Assembly (NCBI GenBank): GCA_012295275.1
Contig: CM022665.1
Location: forward strand, 13,784,476 to 13,848,475
Direction: 5' to 3'
DNA length: 64,000 nt
From: Chrysomallon squamiferum
Lineage: Eukaryota > Mollusca > Gastropoda > Neomphalida > Peltospiridae
This document shows, piece after piece, positions 11,936 to 26,460 of the stretch. Numbering within the stretch: the stretch's first letter is position 1; each line of letters starts with the position of its first letter. A program made the translations under genes and the position numbers. The notes under the pieces were generated by a model. The model saw only the letters and a list, made by a program, of their open reading frames with translations, was not told the origin of the DNA and did no database searches.

Positions 11936-12765
11936 CATATGTCAGGTAGATTTATTTTTTGGAAATAATGTTGTTTATAAAAACAATTTTAAAAACAAAT
12001 ATTATTATACCCTTGCTTTATCCTTTTCTACTATACAGATGGTTCAAAGGCTGTGGTATATGCATGCTTTTCTGTCGTAAATAATCAAATAACCTTTGTT
12101 CAAAACAGTGTAGTGTGCGAAACAATATCCCTACTTATTCATGTAATGCAAAATTATTTGTATTGACCCTTAATATAAAAATGCAATGAAGTTTCTTTGG
12201 AAAAGCATTAATGTAATTCTCTCTTATATCGGACTTCTTTATTGCTATATAAATAAATAAATAAATAAATAAATAATAAGAAACCTAATTAAATAAATAC
12301 TATCGCACATTCATGTTTAGTATTGAACATAAATCAGATAAATTAAATATCTATTTATTCTTTATATCGGTAACTAACCTTTGTATCATTCTTTCTAATT
12401 TATGTGCGCAAAACGCTATAAATCTACTATAGATCACTAGCCATGACGTCATAGTATTGTACGTCATACAGTTGTTTTAATGTCTGGGTAGACAATAATG
12501 TAAGTAAAATAATTTATATATTAATTATTATGATACACATTACACGATTTATTTAATCTATAAACTTATATATATATATATATATTCAAATCGTTTATTA
12601 GCTCACTGAAACGAAATGAAACGCTATCTTTTTATTTCGATTCTGTTCCACTTATTTAATTTAATTTAATTTTTATTACTGTTATATCGTCTTCGTTTTC
12701 TCGTTGTCACCTTCATCTAAGGATAAGCTTTTTAAATTTACTGTTTTCAGTTTATTGTTGTTGTG
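11936..12765. other. AT-rich spacer, no gene seen
   Basis: Plain AT-rich DNA with a short (AAAT)n near 12250 and a (TA)n near 12570. No coding signal. Confidence 0.65.
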
Positions 12766-12768
12766 GTA

Positions 12769-12839
<71 letters not shown>

Positions 12840-12876
12840 CACTACTACTACTATTGTTGTTGCTGTTGTTGTTATT
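12769..12876. repeat. Compound trinucleotide array (ATT)n(ACT)n(GTT)n
   Basis: Runs of ATT, then ACT/ACC, then TTG/CTG triplets. Triplet frames through it give homopolymer-like peptides on both strands; these are artefacts. Confidence 0.9.
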
Positions 12877-12980
12877 TTTTTGTAGCAACAGTATGATTGC
12901 TGCTGTTTTTGATTACAATTGTTTTTTTTTTTTTTTAATTTTATAGTCCTTAAGCTACCACTGTCAACATTTAGAACAAG

Positions 12981-12981
<1 letters not shown>

Positions 12982-13064
<83 letters not shown>
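12982..13064. repeat. (GT)n microsatellite, about 41 units
   Basis: Uninterrupted GT dinucleotides over about 83 bp. Confidence 0.95.
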
Positions 13065-13069
<5 letters not shown>

Positions 13070-14600
13070 TGTGGCAGAAATAAATCGGTTTTTGTGTTAG
13101 CAACTAGACTTTCAGGCTGATTTTCCACACACACACAAAATATATTATTATAAAGAAAAGTATTTCATTTTGAAAATGATATCCATTTGAGTGTACCCAA
13201 TCTTTTTCTTTTTCTTTTCTATTATTAATATTTTCTTTTTCAGTTCTGAATACACTAATGAACAGCAATTCACATTACTGCCCTAAATTAAATATTTTCT
13301 ATTTGTAACTGTATTTCGATGTGGGTGTTCAGATATGGAAAATATTCTTTTCTTTTTCTTTTTAAAAGAAATGAAGAAGACAAAGATGCCCAAAAACGTG
13401 TTACTATCTCATGCAATACTTGATGTTTACTGTGCCTGATTTCAACGCTTTTTGCAGCAGTAATCGTATGTACTTGGTGAATTTGTACACTCATCTATGC
13501 ACAACTCAGTTGTGTTTTGGCCGTTTCACGCTTTTGCACCAAAATGGAAAAAGCATTTTTAAAAAAGAAAAGAAAAAAAAGGAACATATCCAAACTCAGA
13601 CCTGTTTCATTTCCCTTCACATTTGCTGAAATGCTTTGTTTAGGCATGCTTTGTATAGCTATATCATATATTGTTCATTTAAAATGTTCTATTACTGTCT
13701 GTCATTTTGAAGTTTCTAAACTGAATACTTTAGGTCATGAAATTGCTTTAGTTTAATTATATTTATTCTGTTGTTTTCTGCCTTATCTTCAGTATAAATA
13801 TTTGGATATTAATATGAGGAAATACGTCTTGGTTTACGCATTAAGAATTTCCTGTGAAGGTAAGTACTAGAACCGTTTATCAGTTTTTATACTCTCTGTT
13901 CTTACAAACATTGGATACAATCTGAGTTCGACATAGTTCAAAGCATTTTAGTTCTACGATGAATCCTAAAAACAGTCGACATCCAATTTTAAAAGACTTT
14001 TAAAAGGTTATCAGAGAACGAAATGTCACTTTTGATCTCGTAATAAGTTGGTTATATTCTGAATTCTGTCGAATGAAGTTTGATAAATACTAGATTGTTC
14101 GTATTTATTAATACTACGTACTTTCACCATAGCATACAGATGTATATTTAGAAATGCAAAAATAACAAAGCGCACTCTATCTTTGCATAAATATTCACAC
14201 ATATATAAATACACACACACACAATTATATGTATAACAAAAGTGAATAAACACAATTATATGCAGATATAAATAGATAAATTAAAATAAAATAATGGTGC
14301 ACAAAAATTAATGAATAAAAACATATAAAGTGGAAGTAACATCACGAACAATTAGATATAAAACGAAAAACAAAGAAAACTAATAAAGAAATACACAGAA
14401 AACTATTTTAAGTTGAAAAAAAAAAAGTAAAATGAAAGCACAGAGTGGAAAAAAATCAGTCGGCAATTTCGCAGTCTGATAACAATCACAAAAAAAAAAA
14501 AAAATCTTCTATTTCGTTAGCTCAACTTCAAATACATGACTTTTCAGAAAAGAAAGAAATAATAATAAAAATGTGTATAACAGTATCACTCATAACACGA
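13065..14600. other. AT-rich spacer, no gene seen
   Basis: Mostly unique AT-rich DNA with short A, T and CA runs. Open frames of 60-80 codons occur but have no recognisable domains or splice context. Confidence 0.6.
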
Positions 14601-14900
14601 CTCTTCGTACAAAACAAACACACACTTTTAACCGCTATCGTCTGTCTTCTCATAAACGTACGGCTTCGTTCACATAGCAGTCGTCGGCTTTCTTTGATGT
14701 TGAACTAGCGCCATCTTCCATGTGTACCCGACTTTGCCGCCTCAAAGAGGACTCATTTCATACCGGCTTTTATTGCTACTTACATGTGTATTAAAACGAC
14801 AATTTCCAAACACCATGCGTTTTCTGAATTCATAGCTCTTGACTATGGAGTGGTTTTTCTTTGCCTGTGTGGGGGACACAAAGTAAAAATATCTCGAACT
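14600..14900. other. Repeat-poor island 4
   Basis: Complex stretch with a TCF/LEF-like CTTTGATG (14692-14699) and, 10 bp on, GCGCCATCTTCC (14708-14719), whose complement contains AAGATGGCGC (YY1-like). No exon seen. Confidence 0.35.
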
Positions 14901-15069
14901 GATATTATTATTACGGACTGGTATTGTTTTTATTGTCAGTTATTGACTAACTAAAATTTACCTTTATGTAATACATTGACTGAAACCTGTGTATTAAGGG
15001 GAAATAAAACATTATACGTGAAACCTTAATAATAATAATAATAGATTCTATTTTAGGTTAGATAAAGAA

Positions 15070-15071
<2 letters not shown>

Positions 15072-15158
<87 letters not shown>

Positions 15159-15190
15159 CTCTCTGTCTCTCTCTGTGTCTCTCTGTCTGT
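15072..15190. repeat. (TC)n microsatellite
   Basis: Pure TC to about 15152, then degenerate TCTG/TGTC. Confidence 0.95.
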
Positions 15191-15371
15191 CAACCATTAT
15201 CTAACGACTTGTTTATCAAAGGCTGCGATATGTTTTTGATTATCTGTAGAGTTGTGGAAGACAATTTTTTTTTTTTTCCGAGCGTAACTTATAAAAACTT
15301 GTTTCAAATCTGATTATTATAGTCGGTCCTGTATACATGTAGTTTCCTTAAAATTTACATTGTGTTTGTGA

Positions 15372-15407
15372 TGTGTGTGTGTGTGTATGTGTCTGTGTGT
15401 GTGTGCA

Positions 15408-15481
<74 letters not shown>

Positions 15482-15491
15482 CGCGTGCGCG
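15372..15491. repeat. (GT)n(GA)n compound microsatellite
   Basis: Imperfect GT, then a long pure GT run, then a short GA run and GCGCGTGCGC. Confidence 0.93.
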
Positions 15492-16573
15492 TATCTGCGT
15501 AATTTTCAGTAATTTTGTGTACCTAGAAGATGTCTTCTTACATTAATTAAAAACTATTCGTTTTCAAAGTATTATGATTTAATTTTTGTAGAAGCTGACT
15601 ACATGCTAACATTGGACCAGTTATTAATTCTCATGCATATACGTTTTTGTAATAGAAACCGGTACTGAAATATAGATACGGCCGTATGAGACAAACTGTT
15701 AGAACAAAATAAAAATATGAAATAATTATACCGAATAAACATTTTAAATTTAACTGATAAAAGGATATTAAACAAACGTCTCAGGAACTAAACCTCAAAA
15801 ACTCTGAAAACTGAGCTGTGAAAATATCCTTTTATCTTTTATCTGCATCCTCTTCAGTTTCATCACAGATTTTTATATAAAACTGACTCCATTCTTTATC
15901 ATTTCAGAAAGGCTGAGAAAGCATTAAATATTATTTCTTATAATATTTATATTTTTGCAGTAAAATACGATACATTTCAACACCAAACGAAATCATAACT
16001 GTTATTTTCGTTCATTCTTTCTTTCTTTTTTCCTTTCCATCTGTCCTTGTTTCTTTTTCTTTTTTTCTTTTTTCTTACATTTCTTCGTCTTCCTATTTAT
16101 TTATTTTTTCTTTGTTGATCTAAAAGTGTTATTGTTTTTATTTTTAAAACATTTCTTAAAAAGTTTTCCAATCTAAGAGATTCTGTCTTATTAGTTTTCC
16201 ACTAATTATTACGACTGTCAAGTAGAAGTGATTTCTAAACTTTACATTTTATTTTTTATTATTCCTTTATGAATTCATTAAATACGTTATCTTTAATGAT
16301 GTTATTAGTAGCAAATGCACGTATGTATATAATGAGAACCAAAAAATATCATATATATGAATTAATAATATAAAAATATTAAATAAATTAATAAATAAAT
16401 AAATAAATAAATATTTAGCAAAAATCTATTTTATAAATTTATTTTAATCTTTTTTAATGCTTTTAATTTTGTTAAAAAAGAAAAGAATCCGGATAAATAT
16501 AATTTTAAAATTTTGAGTAAAATTCGATTTCAGCGAATTCAGTTCATAAAAATTTTACGAAGAAACAGTGAAA

Positions 16574-16617
<44 letters not shown>

Positions 16618-16771
16618 TAATAATAATAAATATAAATATAAAATAAATAAATATAAAAATAATCGAAATATATTCAGTTAATAGAATTATTTCACCATTT
16701 ATTTATTTATATGTTAATTAATTAATTAATTTATTGTTACTTTGTTCGTCTGTTACTCGGTTTTACACAGA

Positions 16772-16803
<32 letters not shown>

Positions 16804-17107
16804 TTAAATTAAATTTATTTCTATTAAATGGTACGTTTATCTTTTTATACTCATTTCATGACATAACAGGATAAAAAATATTTTTGAACATTCACATTCT
16901 CTATTTCCACTATCTTTTTATTCTTTATCACTCCTTAAAAAATTAATTTTTAAAAAGAAACAAAAAAAGCATTAATGATGTTCTTCAAATGATAACTAAA
17001 TTTTCTATTTTTTATTTATTAATATTTTTTTGGACGATTTATTTTATTTTTTATGATACTAGTTTTATATGTTTTACCAAAAAATTCAGCGTCTTTTCGC
17101 ATCCAAA

Positions 17108-17138
<31 letters not shown>

Positions 17139-17185
17139 AACATTTTCCGGATAAAATATATTTTTATAAGATTTTTCTTTTTATT

Positions 17186-17225
<40 letters not shown>

Positions 17226-18158
17226 TAATAACAACAACACTAACAATAGTAATAATAATAAAACCATATTAAGATTCAGCAGTCTCATTTATAATTTTAC
17301 TCATGTATTGTATTTCAGTTTGTTTGTGTTTTTCACGTCTAACAATACACTGAAATATCTGAAACTGCAAAGATTTTTCACGTAATTAGTTACTGTTTAA
17401 AAAAAATAATAAATAAATAATAATATTCCAAGGGAGATAACTTGAAAAAATCCTATCGAAAAGTATAAAAATCGTATTGTTTGTATTAAAATTTTAATTA
17501 TTAATTTTTATCTGATTTGTTTTAGTCTTTTGGAAAAAATATTTTATTAATAACTCTCGGAAATAAAAGCAACAAAACATATATACAGATATGTTTTAAT
17601 AACTTTTTCAAAACTTTTTACTGATTTTCAAAATTTGAATTATAATCGATTAATTAATGCCAAAAATTAGCATTTCTGACTGATAATGTGCAGACAAATC
17701 CAGGTAACAATTTCCCATAAGCAACAATATTTTTTACATCTATTTTATTAAAGACATCAAAACATATTTCACAATTTGGTAACAAGTCGTGAGTCATTGG
17801 ATGGAACCGGAAATAGCTACGAAATATATTGAGTATGACGATCATGACATTAATCAGACTTCAAATTCTAAATGTATTATGGTCAGCTTTGTCACATACA
17901 CAAGACTCAATACAAATAAATATATTCTTTATTTATTTATTTATTTGTTTGTTTGTTTGTTTGTTTGTTTGTTTGTTTGCTTATTTGTTTGTTTGGTTGG
18001 TTCGTTGGTTGGCTGGTTAGTTTATATTTATATACATTTTTGATAATTCTGTTTCGAAATTTTTTAATTTCGTTTCTTTCCCAGCTATGTTAATTTGGAT
18101 TCCAGAAACAAAACAAATTATGAATGTACGCATGCGCCACTTTGATTGAAATCAACAG

Positions 18159-18185
<27 letters not shown>
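15492..18185. repeat. AT-rich microsatellite-dense spacer
   Basis: Unique AT-rich patches alternate with a pyrimidine-rich run (16010-16110), (AAT)n (16575-16633, 17190-17232), (AAAT)n (16385-16412, 17107-17139), poly(A) (about 16772-16799), (TTTA)n(TTTG)n (17929-18018) and poly(T) (18161-18188). No gene recognised. Confidence 0.75.
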
Positions 18186-18189
<4 letters not shown>

Positions 18190-18500
18190 TTTTTTGATTT
18201 TTTTATCTTCTCGGCAGCACGTGGACTAAGCCAGACCGACCGAACATGGCGGCCAGTTCGTACTTTAAACAAACACAAACTTACTCTTAATCTCTGCTTC
18301 GTGAACGCTGGCTTGGGAGCACAGAACGATAGAAAGAGCCAGTTTGCGTAGTTAGGCCTTTGCTGTTTAACTGGGGCTCTCCGAGCATTTCAATCATCTA
18401 GGAACGTGCTAGGACGATTCATTTTCCGACACCCACTCCGCACCTGGGCGTAACCGCCCGAAACACAGAACGTGAAAGTTTCAATAAAGATAGTCTGGGA
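18190..18500. other. CpG-containing island 5
   Basis: Repeat-free block with E-box CACGTG (18218-18223), ATGGCGGC (18246-18253) and several CpGs. No recognisable exon. Confidence 0.4.
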
Positions 18501-18866
18501 AAATGTCAGAAATGTTTGTAATATTTTTTTCAGATCTGTTTGAAGCTGGATCTTATAAGAAATTCTATTTTTCTTTTCTTCTTTAATACTTTTTTCTTTC
18601 ATTGGTGGTGATGGTGGTTGTGAGATAAATGGCTTTAAATTGAAACTTAAATTTGGTTCTTCTTTTATGTATAGTTACTGAACGCTCAGAATGGGATCTA
18701 AAGGATGGAAATTTAGAGAATTTATAATTAATAAGTTGCAAGAAAAAAGAAATTTTACCCTCGCCACACACCAACAGGTTTTAATTTTAATATTACTATT
18801 GTATCCCACTAAAAAGAAAAAGTAATAAATAAATAAATAAATAAAATAATAATAGCAATAATAATA

Positions 18867-18898
<32 letters not shown>

Positions 18899-19007
18899 AA
18901 TAATAATAATAATAACAGATAATTAAGAATGTTTCCAAATTTTAGTGAAATATATAACCATGAATAAACAAATGTGACTACATTCCGTAACATACTTTTC
19001 AAAATAA

Positions 19008-19086
<79 letters not shown>

Positions 19087-19556
19087 TTGTCTGTCTGTCT
19101 GTCTATCTAACTATCTATCTATTTACACATATACACATACATATGGATATGGTAAAACATATCTGTAGCACTGAATTTAGAAAATATCATGGATTACGTT
19201 GCAGAGCACTTACCGTTTACAGAATCATCACTGGTAGGGTCACCAAAGCTACAATATGGATCAATTTTATTATTAATAATTTCCGATGTACGAACGAATT
19301 AGGCGAAGTATAGGAAGGCTTGAAATTAGAATATTTATTAAACTATACGCATAAATGTAAACTAACATTCTTTAACATTATGTATATATTTAGTTAAATT
19401 TAATTTACTCTGATTAAATGGTATGAATTTTAATTAATAAATAATTTTTCGATACCACAAAGATCAATCAATACAAGAGAATTAAAAACAAATATATATA
19501 TATAATAACAGTAATAATAATAAATAAAAAAGAATAAATAAATAATAATAATAATA

Positions 19557-19597
<41 letters not shown>

Positions 19598-19620
19598 AAA
19601 ATAGTAAATCAATTACGAAT
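18500..19620. repeat. Spacer with (ATG)n, (ATCT)n(GTCT)n and (AAT)n
   Basis: (AAT)(ATG)n at 18857-18915, a tetranucleotide array (ATCT)n(GTCT)n at 19009-19124 and (AAT)n at 19541-19594. The rest is AT-rich and gene-free. Confidence 0.8.
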
Positions 19621-20277
19621 CAGCTTTTAGAATCACTGATTACTAGTCTTTATTTGCCCTCAAAACGTTTCGTATTGAATGCAGTGTTTGAGTCACAACA
19701 TTAATTCTGTAGAATTAGAACAGTGTATCGCTTTATGTTTCATGAATCTCCAGTGAACCCATTAAGCTATTTTAGTTTCAATTACGGAAAAAACGTGATG
19801 ACACAAGAGCTGGTTAAAAAGCGGTTAGAGCTGATCGCCTTTTCCAACTAGTAACTGACGACTAGTTAGATCAGACACAGCAATATGTATTTTATGTCTG
19901 TCGTAAGCTAATAACATTTTAAAAATCGCTTGTTAATAATTTATAAGAGTAGCGGGTTTCCATTCTCATAGCATTACTATTTTAAGAACCACATCACGTA
20001 ATAACCGTTAGCACTGAAATGTGGTGACATATCGATTTGCAAATTTTCATTTGACTCTTGGTAATGTTAATGTAAAAATGTGAAGAAATGTTCCTAAGTA
20101 AACAGTTATTTGTTAATTTAGAAATGAAATAAAATATGCATGTGTGCGTGTGCGTGAGTGTTGTTTTTTAATTAATTTCCTAGATCAGTGGTTGAGTTTG
20201 GTGTCATAGATGGGTGAATCCGATAAATATTTTTAATTAGTTAAAGTTGAAACCTGAATTATCTGTGAATTTTTTCT

Positions 20278-20280
<3 letters not shown>
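19620..20280. other. Repeat-poor island 6 with hairpin
   Basis: Mostly unique sequence. An inverted structure at 19831-19874 combines CTGATC/GATCAG and AACTAGT/ACTAGTT. Near 20188 a CAGTGGTTGAG string preceded by TCCTAGAT resembles a single hAT end, but no partner end was found. Confidence 0.35.

Positions 20281-20340
<60 letters not shown>
20281..20340. repeat. (CA)n microsatellite
   Basis: CA dinucleotides with one interruption near the right end. Confidence 0.95.
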
Positions 20341-22330
20341 TGCATATGTTATTTCATTTTTTTCCCCTTAATATTTGAATCCTTCTTCCCCATTGATTTA
20401 ATTTCTATTAAAGTTCAGCTGTTGCAGGTTTAGGATCAGTGTTCATTTCCTATACATTATTCATCACTTTTCAAGTCGAATGAATATTGACTTCATGCTT
20501 GACGTAACAAGGGAAATAATTGCGAAAAAAGTTAACGGTTGCATAGGCGATCGATTTAATTATCTAACTTTTTTATTTATTTATTTATTTATTATAAATA
20601 GCCTAATGAAATTAGTTTTTAATATTATATATGAAATATAAAATAAGGAAAATAAAAAAAGTATGGACAAAGCTGACAATAATAACAGGTTTTATTTTTC
20701 ATCGTTAATAATTAAGGAATGTTTGATTATTTTATTTTTAAATGCAACTGCACTAAAATATATTTATTACTTTATTCGAATGATATGAGAAAGAGTGCGC
20801 ATTTCCAATTAAAGACATTAAATAAATTATATGTGTATTAAAATATTTTGGAACTGAGACGATTACGATGATAAATATGATGATGACAGTAATTTTAAAA
20901 TTACAAATTTAAGTTACAATTTTGGCATATGTAGTTAATTTATTTCAGAATAATAAATAAATAAAATTAAAATCACTAAATTAAAATGAAATAAAATATT
21001 ATGATTAATTTCAACAAATTATAAAACAAATGAAAAAAAAATCATAAAAATTATATTACATTAAAATAACAATTTAAATAGTTTAATTCTTAAATTTCTC
21101 ATTGGGAAAAATTAATAATATTAGAAAAAAATATATATCTGTCATATTTATTTATTTATTTATTTATTTATTGAAACACAATCCAATGCAATCGCTTTAG
21201 AAAAAAATACAATATTATACAATTTTTTTTAGCAACAATTCAAGGACAACGGCATTAAATAAAATATAATATAATACGTGATAATTCATTATGTTAAACA
21301 AAATTGAAAATACAGTTGTAACAAAAAAAATTAAAATATAATACAATACAATCACTCTACAAACAACGTTAATCCACATGCGATCGAAATGAATACGATA
21401 AATGAATATTACACATTAGATAATTATTCATTCATTTATATAACGATATAAAATAATAATAAAATCGAAAGTAACAAAATAAACATAAAATTACTTAAAA
21501 TTGAATTTTTCAAAATATTTTCACGAAGTAGTTTTAAAAATCATGTTAATAAAACACTATTTTGTCTCTCCTTTTGTTTTTTCTTCTTCTCTTTTTAATT
21601 TTTTTTTTTTGTTACATGGCATTGTGCAAGTGATTGGCTAACTTTCTAAAACAAGATTGTCTGGTGCTTTTTGCGCAGCTGTGTTGATAATTTGTATTTT
21701 TGTTTGTGTGCAAAATACTGCATCAACATATTACATGATCGCCACGTCCTGTTTCCCTCACTTTCCTATTCTCGTCTTTCAAAAACGAAATTATTGCCCA
21801 TGCGCATCGCGATTATTCTGGCAAGGTATCAAGATCAAGGTCAACCGAAATACTATTTTCACAATTACAAATCTTCATTTTCGTGCCAAGCCTCCAAATG
21901 GTGATCATCAGGAGTGGATTTAATTTCGAATATTGCTTCTTTTTAAAATTTTAAAGGATTTATTATTTATCGCAGTTTGGAAATGCTTCTTTAAAATCGT
22001 TTTCAAACAGCAACCAAATGAAATTTCATATCATTTATAAACTTATGTTGAAGGATAAAGCTTCGAAACGGAATTTTTAATGCCATTGTACAAAAGTTTA
22101 AATAATTTCCATCGAGGAAACTAACAACCCAGTGTTTTACCAATAATGTGAGAGAAATTCTAAGTAGGAAAACTTTACATTTTGAGACACATATGTAGAG
22201 TGATCGTAATTAAATTTAATGTAAACTCTTTTTCTGTGAAAATATCTTCTGTGTAGATTTTCTAAATTATAGTAAACAAGCTTTTATTCTGTAACCCATT
22301 TTGAAAACAATAAGGCGAAAAAATACGAAC
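20341..22330. other. AT-rich spacer, no gene seen
   Basis: AT-rich DNA with (TTTA)n patches (20570-20592, 21147-21172). A more complex stretch at 21640-22100 has two overlapping short open frames, without domains or splice support. Confidence 0.6.
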
Positions 22331-23220
22331 AAATTATTTATTGAGAAAACAAAAAAATCCAGTAAGTTGGTTTAATTACAAAGCAAATAAACAACAAAAA
22401 TTAACAACAAAAAAACAACAACACAGTCAATGTTGAACAGAAACGACAGAAAAATCATAAAGATTTGATAGAAACAACAGAAAAATAATATTCTGAACAG
22501 AATAAGAGAAAAAGAGAAAAAAGAGAAAATAAAATAGATGAAAAAACAACAAAAAAAACCCCCCAACAACAGCAACCTGATAATAAAAAACAAACAAAAG
22601 AAAGACAAAAAACATCACAAAAACAATAATAAAATAAAATAAAATAATAAAAACTAAAAAAAAAAAAACACAAAAGAACAACAGCAACAAAATAACATAA
22701 ATCGAAACCAGCCATGTAAATAAATATACAAGGAGACAACTGCAATAACAAAAATCAGACAGTGACCGATATTTTATTAAATTATTTTATAATATACAAA
22801 ATAATAAATTACAATTTATAATAAAAATAACTCATTCAGTAATAATAAGTAAATATAAAAAGACCACTAAAAAAATCATTCTCTCTCTCTCACTCACACA
22901 CCCACGCAGAAAGACCAACTAAAATGAAAGAAAACAATTACAAGAAAAACAATTAGAAGAAAAATAAAGAATAAATAAATGAATGAAATAAAATAAACAA
23001 ATAAATGAAAAAAATTATACAAATAAACAAACAAACAATAAAATAAAATAAAATATATAAATAAAGAAACAAATAAAATAAACTCTACAGATAAACGAAC
23101 AAATAAATAAACAAACACAATAAAATAACAAAATAAAATAAACTGTACAAATAAACGAACAAACAAACAAACAAACAAACAAACAAACAAACAAACAAAT
23201 AAATAAATAAATAAAGAGAT
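22331..23220. repeat. A-rich, strand-asymmetric low-complexity block
   Basis: About 0.9 kb in which the + strand is dominated by A with C (AAAC, AACA, AAAT words), ending in (AAAC)n(AAAT)n at 23157-23214. The complementary T-rich strand yields long hydrophobic pseudo-frames (Phe/Leu/Tyr-rich), which are not genes. Confidence 0.8.
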
Positions 23221-24294
23221 AACAATTTTAATTATGTTTAACTGGAAAGAATATGACATTATGAAAAGACTGTAATACGACTCGCATGTTTCTAACTTAA
23301 CTAATCTGTATTTTGTCAACTCCAGTCACTCGACAGTGAATTGTCAAGATGACATTTCTCCTGACTTGAGACTTTTCACACAAATAAAAACTACTACAAC
23401 AATATATATATATATATGCTTAATTAGACTAAACATAGTTTTCATGAAAATATTTAGTTCGAATTTCTAACCTAAATATTATTAAATGTGGATTGAATAT
23501 ATAGTTTTTGTATATTATACCATCAATGATTATTAGGTGTTAAATATAATTATAACATTTTAGTTTTGTTTTGATACTGGTGGTACTTCATGGGTTACGC
23601 ATGTCGATTAAGAGAAGCAAATCTGGAATAGTTTTTCAATAATAGAGAAAAATTATATTGTTATCAGTTACATGATTATGTGAAATTAAATGATTAATTA
23701 TTTTAAAAGAATGTAGAAAAAAGAAAGAAAAAAGATTTAAAAAATATTAAAATGTATATAATATTAATTATAAATATTTTCTTAACATTTACTTATATGT
23801 TTGTTTTTTCGTGTTGTTTTTTTAGTGGAGGGTAAATGTATTTATTTTAACTATTGTATTTGTTTGTTTATTTGTTTTCTTGCATGCTTACTTATTCAGT
23901 AATTCATTTATTTATTTAACTGCTTATTTTTCATTTTTCATTTTCTATTTTAATTGTCGAAAATGAATTCACATGCATTTTAGAAAAACACAAAATACGT
24001 TTTTAATAACTTTAATAATTAGAAATCAACAAAATCATTTTCTGTTAATTTACAAATTTAGTTATCTGATGTTCAGTACGTTTGCTCTTTTTACTATAGT
24101 TATATATTTTCTTTCTTCCTTTTTTCTAAAACAAACAAATAAAAATAGAAATACATATATAAAAAAAATAAATAAAAAGAACCATCAATTACCCCACCAA
24201 AAAAACAAAAAAAACCATCATCAAAAAATATACAACTACAAATTAATATAAAATTAACTAATATTTTGATATACATAGTGTTTATGTATCCACA

Positions 24295-24341
<47 letters not shown>

Positions 24342-24518
24342 ATATATATATATATATATATATTCAAACTTTGATAAAGAATAATTATATTGCAGAAATT
24401 ATGCAAGAAAAACATGAGAAAACAACAATTAATATTTCAGTAAACATAATAAATTTTAAAAATATTTTAATTTTCTAATGGTTAATAAAAAAATAATAAT
24501 TGTACTACAGAAATAAAG

Positions 24519-24549
<31 letters not shown>

Positions 24550-24839
24550 CTGGTAGATAAATGTTGCATTCTCCGCTCAGTTTTTATCAAAGAGATAACA
24601 TTAGATAATACTGTGTTTGTCACTTTTAAAATTATATTGAAATATATATAAATATATATATTTCAATTAATAGACATTTTTAGCTGTAATTGTGTAGATA
24701 AAATTATTTTGTTAACTTTTTATTTGATCCGAATTATAGTTTTTAATATGTTTATTTAATTATTTTATTTTAATATGCTTCATATTGTCAAAATTATTGA
24801 ATGAGTAATATAAATCTTTTGTGACATATAAACAATAGC

Positions 24840-24934
<95 letters not shown>

Positions 24935-26100
24935 AATAAAATAAAATAAAATAAATAAGTTTTAAAATAAAAAAAGTTATGTTCTACAAAAATTACAAAA
25001 AAAGTTAATTACAATTCCATTTTGATAATTTGTGATTGTAAAACGAAAAATAAATAAATAAACAAACAAACAAACAAACAAACAAACAAAAAATAAATAA
25101 AATAAAATAAAACATAAAAATCTGAGTTTTTTTTATGTCTCAACAATATTTAATTAGTATTTTCAAAACAAACGAACAAATAAATATATAAATAAACAGA
25201 TAAATAAATAAATAAATAAATAAATAAGTAATACAGTAAATAAAATCTATGTGTCAATGAATACCAAATATTTGATGTTTTCTTGGCGTCCACACCGTGT
25301 TTATTGAAATAATAAGAGTGAAGCGATTCATAAGTTTTATTTAAATGTTTACCCTATTAGAGTAAACATTTAAGTTAGCTTTACCATATATGAACACACG
25401 GAAGCATATTTTCACGGACATTTTTGTAAAAAAAAAATAATTTCAACTTAATAATGTGGTTAGAAAGTCGATCACAGATATTTGCTAATACATTATTATT
25501 ATTATTTTATTGTTGTTAATAATATTATTATTGTTATTAGTTGTAGTAGTAGAAGTAGAGGTAGTAGCCGTAGTACACATATACGTACAAACGAACATAC
25601 ATATATTCACGTATAAATAGCTGCATATGTTATAGAGAGCATACAAATAAATTATAAAAAATAAATAAGGAGATATGTATAAATGGATGGATGGATGGAT
25701 GGATAAATAGATAGATAGATAGATAGACAGACAGATAGACAGACATACGGACAGATATAGAGACAGGCAGAGAAACAGTTACATAAACAGACAGATAGGT
25801 AAATAGACACAAAGATATAAACAGTCAGGCAGACAGATAAGATATGATAAAATAAATGTACAGAACAACTGCAATGTTGTATCTACAAACATGTTTTACT
25901 CTAAACTGACTTAATATAACTTTCTATACGATAAAAGTCGTAATTAATAGCTTTAGCACCTAACGTTCTTCGAATATAAACACTGAACAAATCAAATACG
26001 TTGTAACGGTAATAACACAAAGAAAAGAAAACTAAATCATTCTATAGCAAAATATATGATCATTACATAATAATCACTAAAAATTACCCACACAAATAAA
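23221..26100. repeat. AT-rich microsatellite-dense spacer
   Basis: Includes (ATCT)n(AT)n (24295-24363), (AT)n (24518-24546), (AAT)n(AAAT)n (24838-24955), (AAAC)n near 25060-25090 and a tetranucleotide mosaic of GGAT/AGAT/AGAC (25683-25848). No gene recognised. Confidence 0.78.
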
Positions 26101-26460
26101 CGAAAAAGAAAATGTTCTTTTAACTGTCCATGGCTGCGCCGCCATCTTCGTTGACGTAAAGAACTTTTCTAAATGAATCATTTACTTTTGCCCTGAATGA
26201 GCAAATTGCGATGAATCGGAGAATGACATAATGATGAAGAGGATTTTTTTTTTTTTTTTTTTTTTTTTTTCAAAATTGTCATCGTGAAACACCTGGCCTG
26301 TATGTTACGGTTTGGAAAATGCTCTATGCAAACTAAAAATCCATCTTCGCTTTCTAAACGCTGTTTTCGTTCGGAAGTGTTTGTGTGTTCGTAAAGTGGT
26401 GTCAAAAACTGGAGCTTTGAGCGGATCTGTGGAAATACGGTATCTGACTTTACTGGCAAG
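26100..26460. other. Island 7 with perfect YY1-type motif
   Basis: GCCGCCATCTT (26138-26148) is the complement of AAGATGGCGGC, the YY1 consensus. A poly(T) run (about 26246-26270) splits the island. No exon recognised. Confidence 0.4.

Noticed and set aside
20180-20215. Single hAT-like end (CAGTGGTTGAG after TCCTAGAT)
   Set aside because: No matching right end or target duplication was found, so the resemblance is too short to call an element.
22894-23319. 141-codon minus-strand frame rich in Phe, Leu and Tyr
   Set aside because: Translation of AAAC/AAAT-rich low-complexity DNA, with no membrane-protein family features.
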